A stretch of 9,973 bases of DNA, taken from NCBI GenBank assembly GCA_031262205.1, contig JAISID010000089.1, forward strand, positions 1 through 9,973, given 5' to 3'. Positions within the stretch are counted from its first letter, which is position 1; each line of letters opens with the position of its first letter. Origin of the DNA: Holosporales bacterium. Its GTDB lineage: Bacteria > Pseudomonadota > Alphaproteobacteria > RUG11792. The position numbers and the translations under genes were made by a program. Of this stretch, positions 1 to 6,871 are shown piece after piece. The notes below the pieces were generated by a model. The model was not told where the DNA came from. It did not search any database and was given only the letters and a program-made list of their open reading frames with translations.

Positions 1-343
1 GACGGATTTAGATTTAAAATTTAGGCTTCAAGAAATAACGAGAGAGAAGATATTTAATAAACTTGAAAAAGAACTGCCCTACAGCATATATGTAAAAACG
101 GATTTATTTTGCGAATCGGAACGGAAGGCGAGGGTATACCAATCGATTGTAGTCATGAAGGATTCGCAAAAAGGCATAGTGTTAGGTCGCGGCGGGAATA
201 TGATAAAGTCTATAAGAGAGGAAGCCGCAGCCGATATGAAAAATCTACTTGGCAAAAAAGTAGAGTTAAAACTGTTTGTAAAAGTTAAAGAAAGATGGAC
301 GGAACGAAAAGAGCGTCTAAGAGACGCTGGGATTTCTTTATAG
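1..343 (+). CDS. era: GTPase Era, C-terminal part (5' end off the window)
   Basis: Era is a GTPase that binds 16S rRNA near its 3' end and acts in 30S subunit maturation. Only the C-terminal part is present: the frame is open from base 2 to the TAG at 341-343, about 113 residues, and the GTPase domain lies upstream of the window. The visible part is the KH domain. It shows 'QKGIVLGRGGNMIKSI', the GxxG nucleic-acid-binding loop typical of the Era KH domain, then 'LGKKVELKLFVKVKERW' and the usual short C-terminal helix with an arginine-rich 'ERKERLRDAGI'. An ATG at 155 is internal and is not the start. The C-terminus has the normal length and looks intact. In many alphaproteobacteria recO follows era, but here a decayed region follows. 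The identification is firm from the KH motif and tail. Confidence 0.93.
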   Translation, partial: TDLDLKFRLQEITREKIFNKLEKELPYSIYVKTDLFCESERKARVYQSIVVMKDSQKGIVLGRGGNMIKSIREEAAADMKNLLGKKVELKLFVKVKERWTERKERLRDAGISL

Positions 344-489
344 TTTTGAGTTTAAAAAACGTTTAAAAATTTTCAGCAGGAACGTCTTATTCATCAAGAT
401 ATATATTTTTAGCGAAAGTTATTATTTTGCTTGCTTCTTAAAAATTCTAAATAGTCAAGATTTTAAATCCGTTTTTATAAATCTCCACC

Positions 490-521
490 GCTTCTTAAAA
501 GGGGAGCCTCTTAGAAGAAGC
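490..521. other. Hairpin-forming inverted repeat downstream of era
   Basis: GCTTCTT at 490-496 is the exact reverse complement of AAGAAGC at 515-521. Inside it, after a 2x2 mismatch, AAGGGG pairs with CCTCTT (one G-U pair) around a two-base loop, so nearly the whole 32 bases can fold. No T-run follows on either strand, so it is not a classical intrinsic terminator. It lies about 150 bases after the era stop codon and could still be a transcript 3' end or part of a decayed element. Confidence 0.4.
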
Positions 522-622
522 AGTTCCCATTCCAAACTATCTACCACTTTTCTTGTGTCGTCCGCCGACGGTCTCTCCTCAGAGGGGGCAAGATAATGGC
601 GGTAATGTTTAGCTATTTTTTA

Positions 623-644
623 GGAATTACATACAAAGCTAGCC
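623..644 (+). repeat. Left terminal inverted repeat of the 622-932 element
   Basis: It pairs with 911-932: 20 of 22 bases are identical after reverse complementing. It begins GGAATTACATAC and ends GCTAGCC. Confidence 0.65.
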
Positions 645-910
645 AAAACAGTTTTGTTTATGGGAATCATCCCCTGACATGCGTATTAACTCTAACTGAA
701 AATGCTTACAGTAATTACGATAAGGCGTTGGTTTCTTACATATGGAAACATTTATACTTTTATACTTTTATACAATATGCGCTTTTTATATCGTCTACCC
801 ATCTCAACGATTCAAAATTTTGGATATTGTTTAAAAAATTAACTAAACTAAATCGTTCGCGCATTCTTATACGTTTATTATAAAACAGTTATATCTAATA
901 ATATATTATC

Positions 911-932
911 GGCTAGCGTCGTATGTAATTCC
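911..932 (-). repeat. Right terminal inverted repeat of the 622-932 element
   Basis: This is the reverse-complement partner of 623-644. On the plus strand it reads GGCTAGCGTCGTATGTAATT followed by CC. Confidence 0.65.
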
Positions 933-977
933 CTATTTTTTTATATAGTTTTATCCTTCGCCGCAGAATTATTAAGT

Positions 978-1668
978 CTAATACGATGGTCTTCGTAAAA
1001 AAAATAGGAAAAATAACGTCAATAGCGATCTGACGATTATTGCTATCGTGTATCCCAATACCGTTGGGAAGTATACGACCCCTAAACATATTAAATACGT
1101 AACGACGTTCAACGACGACGGTAATGATTTACCGCGCCTATATCTTTTATATTCTAGCCGCAATTTATATCGGCTTTTCTTTCTATTTCCAGCCTAGCCT
1201 GCATCTCTTCTTCGCGCCTTTTTTCTTCGATTATTTCGTCTATCAAGCTCGTTTACCAACGCGCCTAAAAAGTAGTCTATCCAATATACGATAAATCCTT
1301 CTTCTTTCAGGCCTAGTCCTATCGTTACCCTTCGTTATTTTATATAAGCGCCGCAGAGTCGCCGTCGTAGCCCAGTCGTCTGATACCTTTTTCTAGTTTG
1401 ACTTTCCATATACCTCCATTAATGTAGGTATTTGTTCTCCTTGGCAACGCTCTAACTCTTTCCTCGACGTTATTATTGTTCGCGCGCGGTTTTTTATAAT
1501 CTCCTTATATTCGTTTATATGCATTATAAAACCTTTTCCTTCTAATTCATTTTTTTATCAAATTTTTCCCCACTTATTAATATTCGTCCTTCGGTTCTAA
1601 CTTGTCCATAGGACGTTAAGAAACTGTCTTTCCGCGTTGTTTTTAACGTAATTTCTATTTGGGCAGGG
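978..1668 (-). pseudogene. Decayed, unrecognised gene with a C-terminal membrane segment
   Basis: Reading the minus strand from about 1668 gives protein-like sequence that changes frame several times. First come 'AQIEITLKTTRKDSFLTS' and 'YGQVRTEGRILISGEKFDKK', then 'NELEGKGFIMHKRI' up to a TAA at 1505-1507. The same frame continues with 'VEERVRALPRRTNTYINGG', 'IWKVKLEKGIRRLGYDGDSA' and a TAA at 1340-1342. Another frame gives 'VTIGLGLKEEGFIVYWIDYF' and a third a charged helix, 'DEIIEEKRREEEMQARLE'. The end (978-1163) encodes a hydrophobic stretch, 'VVTYLICLGVVYFPTVLGY', followed by more apolar residues and Arg-Arg. I do not recognise the family. The run of sensible peptide across frames, with two stops and at least two frameshifts, indicates a dead gene. 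Its upstream end stops where the IS1595 remnant begins, so the IS may have truncated it. Confidence 0.55.
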
Positions 1669-2063
1669 GATTACAGGCTGCTACGTAATCCTGTTTTTCA
1701 TATCAGAAGTACGATTTTTCGCTGAAGAACAATTATTTCTAACATGTTTTAAAGTACCTAGTCCATTATTCAAGGCAAACTTTTGAAGTGATCGACCTTG
1801 CATACCGACAGCTGGGGAAGTTATGGCGGTTTGGGTTTGAACGGCTACGACCGCTATGGAATATTCCACAGAGCAAACGAATTAAGAGCCGCATCAACAG
1901 CATAGAAGCCTTTTGGAGCTTTGCTAAGCGGCTGCTTGCAAAGTTCAACTGACTGCTCGACGAGAGTTTTATTTTGAAAGAATGCGAGTTTCGGTATAGT
2001 AATGAAGAAGAGGATTTAACTAAGATCCTTCTCAAGTTGCGGTTCAAATATAAAAAGAGCTAG
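1660..2063 (+). pseudogene. IS1595/ISXO2-type transposase remnant (middle and C-terminal part)
   Basis: Three-frame reading on the plus strand reassembles the DDE-type transposase of the ISXO2 group of IS1595. In order are a degenerate counterpart of 'GAAGKTPVFG' near 1670-1705, then 'IIQGKLLK', a TGA at 1789-1791, and 'STLHTDSWGSYGGLGLNGY' (1792 onward), with the 'TDSW-SY-GL' motif that holds the second catalytic Asp. After a frame change come 'RINSIEAFWSFAKRLLAKFN' (the family 'HINGIE-FWS-AKRRLAKFNG' block with the third catalytic residue) and 'LKECEFRYSNEEEDLTKILL', ending at a TAG at 2061-2063. At least two stops and a frameshift show it cannot make a transposase. The helix-turn-helix N-terminus is absent. 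'ACAGGTGTCCTGCGAG' about 30 bases past the stop could be the element end, but I see no matching partner upstream. Confidence 0.8.
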
Positions 2064-2225
2064 TCGTGTTTAAAGGAAGTCGTTTACAGGTGTCCTGCGA
2101 GCAAGATTTGTACGCGAGAAATAAAACCAAAAAGAAAAGTTATCGCTAAGTTGCCGACAGAAAGTGACTATAGATGAAATGTATGAGATGTCAAGGTATT
2201 ATTCCCTTTTTAAATAGAAAGATTG

Positions 2226-2568
2226 GTTATAGGCAAATTAGGCATAAGCTCTTCTTTTGAGCAGCTATTTGCAAAGACTTTTCCCTTGCTCTTTAATATC
2301 CCAAAAACAGGAGTTTCCCCGGCAGCTCCACGGTCTCTTTGCCACATAGCTCTCCCAAATAGCTTTCGTCAAGCTCGAATACGTTCTCGCTATATCCCAG
2401 AAGTCTTTGGCATGGCGAGATAAGTTCGTGAAGAGTATTCTAATAAGGGTTGATCGCATTGCTATTCAACCAGAGAACCCGACCTACTGAAAACTCTGTA
2501 ATGTCCTCGTTAAGATATAAAATAATCTCTTTGATCTTATAGCTCCTTAGTCTCCTGAATTTTTTCAT
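2226..2568 (-). pseudogene. Second IS1595/ISXO2-type transposase remnant (N-terminal part)
   Basis: On the minus strand an ATG at 2566-2568, preceded closely by AAAGGAAA as ribosome binding site, opens 'MKKFRRLRSYKIKEIILYLN' and continues to 'VLWLNSNAINPY', the helix-turn-helix start of an ISXO2-type transposase; a TAG follows. Frame changes then give 'ELDESYLGEL', which contains the first catalytic Asp (family 'DESYFGG'), and 'RGAAGETPVFGILKSKGKVF' followed by 'ANSCSKEELMPNLPI', where the homology ends. The C-terminal half is missing. It faces the plus-strand remnant tail to tail. The two share the 'GAA--PVF' segment, so they come from two copies and not from one copy cut and inverted. It lies just beyond the end of the ABC transporter operon. 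Confidence 0.75.
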
Positions 2569-2590
2569 TTTCCTTTACCAACTTATTTTT

Positions 2591-2624
2591 GCTACTCACG
2601 AGCCTTAATTTAAACGTGAGTAGC
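2591..2624 (-). terminator. Perfect 10-bp stem-loop after the ABC transporter operon
   Basis: GCTACTCACG (2591-2600) and CGTGAGTAGC (2615-2624) are exact reverse complements separated by 14 bases, starting 15 bases past the permease stop. The minus-strand transcript would run on into AAAAAT, not a U-tract, so intrinsic termination is uncertain. Other options are an mRNA-end stabilising hairpin or a piece of the neighbouring IS. Confidence 0.4.
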
Positions 2625-2639
2625 CGATTCTTATTATCG

Positions 2640-3488
2640 TTACGCGCTCTTAGAAACGCGTTGTCTCTGCATTGCAAGAACTATTAAAACTACGCTTCCA
2701 GTGAAAAACTTAAGATCGGACGGAGCGAGGCCGAAAGATATAACGATTCCTTGGATTTGCTGATAAACTAGCGCTCCTACGAAAGGCGCGAGCAGTTGTT
2801 TGTTTAACGTATTGTTTCCGATTATTGCTTCTCCTATCATAAGGCTGGCAAGGCCGTGAATGATGATTCCAACTCCCATTCCGATATCCATATAATTTTG
2901 GATTTGAACCATTAATCCGCCCGCAAGGCCGGCTAAACTTCCTGCTAAGAATAGGCCGAAGACGGTGTATTTTTCTATGCTAACGCCTTGTTTTTTGGCA
3001 AAATCAGGATTTAATCCGACGGCTCTAAATCTTAACCCAAAGTCCGCGCGTAAGAATAGAGCAAGCGGCAATATAAGCAAAGTTATTATTACGACTAATA
3101 TCGAGATGTTTCCTATAATGTCGTTACTAAACAAAGTGTTGCAATTAAAAAGCGATATATTCGGCTTTCCCATGATTCGTAGGTTAATGCTGTATGCCAT
3201 CGTACTTAAAATAATTCCAGCCAGCATTGTGTTAACCTTAAATTTTAAGTGAACAAGCGCTGTGGAAATCCCTATGATTCCAGCCGCTAAGACGCTAATG
3301 AAAATAGCTTCTAACAACGACATTCCAGCGGTTATGCACGTTGCGCATATCGCGCCTCCCAGCGGATAAGTTCCTTCGGACGTCAAGTCTGCAAAGTCCA
3401 AAAACCGAAACGGAATCATAATCGCATATGCGATGATTGATAAAATTAAGCCTTGGAGCGCTCCGTTTAATATTAAATCAATTGTCAT
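2640..3488 (-). CDS. ABC transporter permease, branched-chain/TrpX-associated type
   Basis: This is the integral inner-membrane subunit of an ABC importer, of the branched-chain amino acid type permease family (BPD_transp_2). The 282-residue protein is almost entirely hydrophobic, with about eight likely membrane segments, for example 'LNGALQGLILSIIAYAIMI' near the N-terminus and 'GLFLAGSLAGLAGGLMVQIQ' around residue 180. The glycine-rich 'FLAGSLAGLAGGL' region followed by 'GMGVGIIIHGLASLMIGEAI' is typical of permeases paired with TrpX-type binding proteins. The C-terminus is short and basic (MQRQRVSKSA). The ATG at 3488 overlaps the end of the ATPase gene by 11 nt, which suggests translational coupling. 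Length is normal and the frame is intact. It is third in a three-gene operon. The substrate cannot be read from the sequence. Confidence 0.9.
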   Translation of the reverse strand: MTIDLILNGALQGLILSIIAYAIMIPFRFLDFADLTSEGTYPLGGAICATCITAGMSLLEAIFISVLAAGIIGISTALVHLKFKVNTMLAGIILSTMAYSINLRIMGKPNISLFNCNTLFSNDIIGNISILVVIITLLILPLALFLRADFGLRFRAVGLNPDFAKKQGVSIEKYTVFGLFLAGSLAGLAGGLMVQIQNYMDIGMGVGIIIHGLASLMIGEAIIGNNTLNKQLLAPFVGALVYQQIQGIVISFGLAPSDLKFFTGSVVLIVLAMQRQRVSKSA

Positions 3489-4215
3489 TTTTGTTCTCCA
3501 ATATATCTTGATCCTCGAATTTGTGAAACTTCTCCAATAAATCCTGGATGCTAAGTTTTGTTTTTTCTTGTCCTTTAATATCCATAACTATTCTTCCTTT
3601 ATTTAACATAATCAACCGATCTCCATACTTTATCGCGTCGTCCATTTTATGCGTGATCATTAATGCCGTAAGGTTTTTCTCCTTTATAGATTTAGCCGTA
3701 TATTTCATCAGCGTCGATTGCATCTTGGGATCGAGCGCGGAAGTGTGTTCGTCGAGCAGCAGAATTTGTCCGCCAGAGTTAATCGCCATCATTGTCGCTA
3801 CGATTTGTCTTTGTCCGCCTGAAAGACTGCCGAGCGGTTGATTAATATATTTCTCCAGGCCGATTCCAGCAGTCTTCATTATTCGAACAGCTTCGTTTTT
3901 GTATCGTTTATAGCTGGAAAACCTAGGTTTTTTGTATCTCATCTGACTAAGGGCGAAGTTTTCCAGCAATGTTAACGTTGGGATCGTTCCCTTGCTTACG
4001 TCTTGGACGACTTGCGAAACCAGGCCGCTTCGAGTAATCGAACCTGAATCGGCCGTATATTCGCCTCCGATTATTTTCATCAAAGTCGATTTGCCCGAGC
4101 CGTTCGCTCCTATCACGACACAAAATTCTCCTTTTCCCAAGGATAGGTCTACTCCTTTTAAAACTTTCTCGAAAACTCCAGGGAAAGATTTAACGATATT
4201 TTTTATTTGCAACAT
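3478..4215 (-). CDS. ABC transporter ATP-binding protein (TrpX-type importer)
   Basis: This is the cytoplasmic ATPase subunit that powers the importer. From the chosen start (MLQIKNIVKSF) the protein has 245 residues. It carries Walker A 'GANGSGKST' near residue 37, the ABC signature 'LSGGQRQ' around 136, Walker B plus its neighbour 'ILLLDEHTSALDP' around 158, and the switch histidine in 'MITHK'. The 'DEHTSALDP' form, with His where most ATPases have Pro, is common in ATPases that work with TrpX-type binding proteins. An open frame extends to 4260, but the ATG at 4213-4215 follows GGGGTGA and lies 4 nt past the stop of the binding-protein gene, so it is the better start. All motifs are intact, so the protein should be functional. 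The C-terminus overlaps the permease start. Confidence 0.93.
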   Translation of the reverse strand: MLQIKNIVKSFPGVFEKVLKGVDLSLGKGEFCVVIGANGSGKSTLMKIIGGEYTADSGSITRSGLVSQVVQDVSKGTIPTLTLLENFALSQMRYKKPRFSSYKRYKNEAVRIMKTAGIGLEKYINQPLGSLSGGQRQIVATMMAINSGGQILLLDEHTSALDPKMQSTLMKYTAKSIKEKNLTALMITHKMDDAIKYGDRLIMLNKGRIVMDIKGQEKTKLSIQDLLEKFHKFEDQDILENKNDN

Positions 4216-4219
4216 AACG

Positions 4220-5191
4220 TCACCCCACAATCTCAGCGTTTTCAGGGATGTTAATCCCATACTTTTCCGCCTGTTTTTTATTTACGAAACACCTGTGCTC
4301 TTGAGCCGTCGGGTAGACGGGCGGTAGGTTTTTAATGTCCGTTTCTTTCAACAATTTAGCGACAAGTTTGCCTGTGTTCCTACCGATAGATTCGTAATTT
4401 ACTCCAAAACTGGCGAGAGCAAATCCATTGCGAACGGATTGATCCTCGGAATCAAACACTGGAATATTCATCTTTTGAGCTTCGGACGCAATCGTCGGCA
4501 TAGCCGCGTGAAGACCGCTTGCTCCAACGTATATAAAGTCTACTTTTTCTTTAAACCCTTGCATCCGTATTGGAATATCGCGAGCTTGTTCGACAGGGAT
4601 TACCAAAACTGACAATCCGATTTTAGGAGCCGCTTCTTTCATCATATTAGCTAAAGTAGCGTCGTTGTCGTCGGATGTGAGACACAAAAGCCCTACTGTT
4701 TTTGAACGAGGTAGTATTGACTTTGCAAAAGTCAATACTATGTCTAAATTCTGCAAATCCGAACTGCCGGTAACGTTTCCGTTAGAGCGATCTTTGTCTT
4801 TTAATAAACCTGCGGCTACTGGATCGGTAATAGCGTGGAAAACAAGCGGTATGTCTTGTATTTTCCCTTTTGCAAATTGAGCGATAGGAGTCGATATAAC
4901 TATCATTACCCTAGGGTTGTAACTTTTTAAATTAGTCGCAGTTTGAGAGATGAGAGAGTGGTCGAAATTAATACTGGAAATCTCATATTTAACGGTTTCA
5001 TTTTCAATAAATCCTTGTTCCGTTAGTTCTTCCTTAATTCCTTTAATAGAAAGCTCCAGGTCTGGCAGAGGACCGTAGTTTGCAATGGCGACAATTGGAA
5101 TATCCTTTTTATCGTTAGTTTTACAAAGCATAACGAACGAGCAGGCTATAGCCGCCGCGACGGCTATAATAAATATGTTCTTTTTTTGCAT
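4220..5191 (-). CDS. ABC transporter substrate-binding protein, TrpX family
   Basis: This is a periplasmic or membrane-anchored solute receptor that hands its ligand to the permease downstream. The ATG at 5191 is preferred because AAGGAG lies about 8 nt upstream; the longer frame to 5212 would place the ribosome site inside the gene. The 323-residue product starts with MQKKN, then a hydrophobic segment 'IFIIAVAAAIACSFVML' and a cysteine. This is a signal peptide, possibly a lipoprotein, although the lipobox is not canonical. The mature part fits the ABC substrate-binding family PF04392: 'IVAIANYGPLPDLE' at the start, 'PLVFHAITDPVAAGLL' and 'NVTGSSDLQNL' in the middle, 'IPVFDSEDQSVRNGFALAS' and 'GVNYESIGRNTGKLVAKLL' near the end. 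Relatives have been linked to tryptophan or other amino acid uptake, but the ligand here is unknown. A perfect 13-bp inverted repeat lies inside the gene (4712-4740). Confidence 0.9.
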   Translation of the reverse strand: MQKKNIFIIAVAAAIACSFVMLCKTNDKKDIPIVAIANYGPLPDLELSIKGIKEELTEQGFIENETVKYEISSINFDHSLISQTATNLKSYNPRVMIVISTPIAQFAKGKIQDIPLVFHAITDPVAAGLLKDKDRSNGNVTGSSDLQNLDIVLTFAKSILPRSKTVGLLCLTSDDNDATLANMMKEAAPKIGLSVLVIPVEQARDIPIRMQGFKEKVDFIYVGASGLHAAMPTIASEAQKMNIPVFDSEDQSVRNGFALASFGVNYESIGRNTGKLVAKLLKETDIKNLPPVYPTAQEHRCFVNKKQAEKYGINIPENAEIVG

Positions 5192-5417
5192 AATAAATCT
5201 CCTTAATAACATTGCGTTTGAATTAAAATTTTGTGTTTGTGAAAAGTATCGTAATTAACTGGCCTGGAGGCCATAAAACGCAACGCGATAGGCAAATGGA
5301 GAAGAGACAAATTGCCAGAGCCGAGCCATGAAAACTTTAGCTGTTAGTAGGTTCCGATTGTCGAGAACAGTATTCATAACTCTTGAAAGAACTTAACTTA
5401 CTTACATTGTTTTTTAT

Positions 5418-5446
5418 AATATATCATAAAAACAAATTCTTGTTAA
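5418..5446 (-). promoter_or_regulatory. Candidate sigma-70 promoter for the ABC transporter operon
   Basis: On the minus strand TTAACA (5441-5446) and TATATT (5418-5423) are separated by 17 bases, a standard -35/-10 layout within a very AT-rich stretch upstream of the binding-protein gene. It would give a leader of a little over 200 nt before the start codon at 5191. The leader contains a GGCC-TCCA-GGCC stem (5261-5272). The whole gap 5213-5506 holds no convincing gene. Confidence 0.4.
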
Positions 5447-5506
5447 GAGCTTTTTTCTAAAACTCTGAAAACTATATTATAATGCCCGACAGTAGCGGTC
5501 TAATGT

Positions 5507-6028
5507 TTAGGGAGTAATACCAATGATAACCAGAGGAACGGCGGGAGTGTTTCTGCCTTGGCGAACAACGTTATAAACCTCTCCTTCGTAGTAAGCGACT
5601 CCAGAAGACATTTTTGAAGTTAATTCTTTCATCGGCAAGATTTCAATTCCAACATCAATCTTATTGCCAATATAAAAAGCCATATGCTTAACGAATAAGT
5701 CGTAGGCGACGAAAGAATACTTTCCGAATTGGACTTCAATCGCCGTCCGGTTTTTCATAAAATCTGTTTGGTTATAGGTAAAATATGCCGCTTTTCCAGC
5801 GGATTCAATGATCTCCTTCTGTTTTGAAGCGTCGAAAGTCAAAGTTTCTCGAGCAAGTTTAATATCGGCGGTAACGTAATATTGCGTCCTGCATTCTCGC
5901 CATCCCTTTGATTCAAGACGCGTTTTAAACTCTCTGTTCATATCGATAGGACTATATAGCATTTTTCCAGTTCTATTTTTTTCTTTCGACATCTTCGTTT
6001 TGCATTTTTCAGCGTCAATGTCTTTAAT
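5507..6028 (-). pseudogene. BglII/BstYI-family restriction endonuclease, C-terminal fragment (residues 31-203), split by an insertion
   Basis: Enzymes of this family cut RGATCY (BstYI) or AGATCT (BglII). The ATG-initiated frame covers 161 residues from 5992, but homologous sequence runs upstream in the same frame to 6028 ('IKDIDAEKCKTK'), where an insertion begins. Features include 'LESKGWRECRTQYYVTADI', then 'NQTDFMKNRTAIEVQFGKY' with the active-site pattern D-x8-E-x-Q, in which glutamine replaces the usual PD-(D/E)xK lysine. This pattern is specific to BglII-like enzymes. The family end 'YNVVRQGRNTPAVPLVIIGI' is complete, with a TAA at 5507-5509. Joined to the N-terminal piece (7529-7618) it makes 203 residues, with D119, E128 and Q130 as the catalytic set. 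The catalytic part is undamaged, so the split looks recent. A truncated protein lacking the first 42 residues could be made from the ATG at 5992, but is unlikely to fold normally. Confidence 0.88.
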
Positions 6029-6051
6029 AAGGTAATTTATAGAAAGATAGT
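6029..6051 (+). repeat. Left terminal repeat of the 1.5-kb insertion
   Basis: It begins AAGGTAATTTATAGAAAGAT. It pairs imperfectly with the inverted right end (7505-7528) and matches 621-642 as AGG(T)AATT..ATA.AAAG.TAG. Confidence 0.4.
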
Positions 6052-6052
6052 T

Positions 6053-6862
6053 TTGCCCAATGGGAATTTAAGTTTTTATGGGAAGCGTCGTTTATTAGGC
6101 CTTCACACGTTAAATTTAATAGAAGAATGGGCTGAGAAATACGGTTTTACAATATCTTACGAAGGGTTAACTAACGAGGACGTTCAGATTGGAGCCGCCG
6201 TTAAATTCATAGAGGGATGTTGTAATAAAGACTTCAAATTTCTTAATAAGTATTTAGAGGCTCACTGTTCGTTAGCTTATAGATTTAAAAGCGTTTTCTG
6301 TTTAAGAATATTATTTGCGGTCGGATGGTTTAAAAAGATTAGGGCGAAAATAGATTACGTTTTTACTCGTTTTGTAGCGGAAGCTAGTCAGAAATTCATG
6401 GTTTCCGTTCAGGCTTTAAGAGATATGGCGCGTTTAAGATGGCTAAAGAAGATACGCTCGCCTATAGAGCGCGTAGTTAGCGCTGATTCTCCAGCAGAGT
6501 CTTCATCTTCGCGGAATCTACCAGAACGGCGCTCTTCGGCTGTTTCTCCGCGAAAGAACCTTTCAATTTCCATCGGCGAATGCCTTGAATCTCTTCGTAT
6601 AAAGAAAGAGCGTAAATATAGCTTATATAGTTGTTCCTCCTCCGACGACGAAGACTTACCCGCTAAGAGAAACGCCTATTTAAAGGTTTTTCGCGACCGT
6701 TTAGACGAAGATAGAGAGAACGGCTTGGAGCCTGCTCAAGACGATATGGACTATAATAAACCGTTAAGAGAAGCCAAGGAATACTTAGGACAGCACGACG
6801 ACTCGGCGGCTATTCTGCATAAAGCTAAAGCCGCCGCTTGGAAAGCCGCGTTAAACCTTTAG
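6053..6862 (+). CDS. Unrecognised 269-residue protein carried by the insertion
   Basis: I do not recognise this protein. The frame is open for 269 codons in AT-rich DNA, and the residue composition is natural, so it is probably a real gene. The N-terminal third is mixed helical ('HTLNLIEEWAEKYGFTISYE'). Residues about 75-115 are more apolar and basic ('FCLRILFAVGWFKKIRAKI'). Residues 135-200 are a Ser/Arg-rich, probably disordered linker ('SPAESSSSRNLPERRSS') ending in an acidic patch 'CSSSDDEDLP'. The C-terminus is charged and ends in the Ala/Lys-rich 'KAKAAAWKAALNL'. No signal peptide is evident. The start is uncertain: there is no in-frame ATG near the 5' end, TTG at 6053 has only a weak purine tract before it, and ATT at 6035 after AAGG is an alternative. 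It starts at the very edge of the insertion. The layout would suit a secreted or host-directed protein, but this is speculation. Confidence 0.55.
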   Translation: MPNGNLSFYGKRRLLGLHTLNLIEEWAEKYGFTISYEGLTNEDVQIGAAVKFIEGCCNKDFKFLNKYLEAHCSLAYRFKSVFCLRILFAVGWFKKIRAKIDYVFTRFVAEASQKFMVSVQALRDMARLRWLKKIRSPIERVVSADSPAESSSSRNLPERRSSAVSPRKNLSISIGECLESLRIKKERKYSLYSCSSSDDEDLPAKRNAYLKVFRDRLDEDRENGLEPAQDDMDYNKPLREAKEYLGQHDDSAAILHKAKAAAWKAALNL

Positions 6863-6871
6863 AGATAAAAG

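Larger units (their letters stand above)
622..932. mobile_element. MITE-like element with terminal inverted repeats
   Basis: The stretch is bounded by inverted repeats at 623-644 and 911-932. The left copy reads GGAATTACATAC, four partly differing bases, then GCTAGCC-type sequence, and the reverse complement of the right copy differs from it at 2 of 22 positions. Immediately outside, CTATTTTTT occurs at 613-621 and again at 933-941, which could be a 9-bp target duplication, although the T-rich composition weakens this. The interior is AT-rich and holds no recognisable gene. A 95-codon open frame (596-883) starts outside the element, crosses the left repeat and resembles nothing known to me. 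The left 45 bp resemble the left end of the 1.5-kb insertion at 6029-7528. I infer a small non-autonomous transposable element. Confidence 0.6.

Noticed and set aside
596..883. 95-codon plus-strand frame as a gene
   Set aside because: It crosses the terminal repeat of the 622-932 element, has no convincing ribosome site, is Leu/Tyr/Phe-rich as expected for AT-rich random sequence, and matches nothing I know.
978..1163. 61-codon minus-strand membrane protein as an intact gene
   Set aside because: Its sequence continues the charged-helix blocks of the frameshifted gene upstream and its start is arbitrary, so I treat it as the end of that pseudogene.
1681..2047. Minus-strand frames opposite the IS1595 remnant
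   Set aside because: They are antisense to a clearly recognisable transposase sequence on the plus strand.
2174..2260. 28-codon frame starting MKCMRCQG, as a zinc-binding peptide
   Set aside because: The C-x-x-C is suggestive, but the frame runs into the antisense of the second transposase remnant and has no other support.
5213..5506. tRNA or other structured RNA gene between the transporter and the endonuclease
   Set aside because: I found no cloverleaf or T-loop motif, only a short GGCC stem and AT-rich promoter-like sequence.
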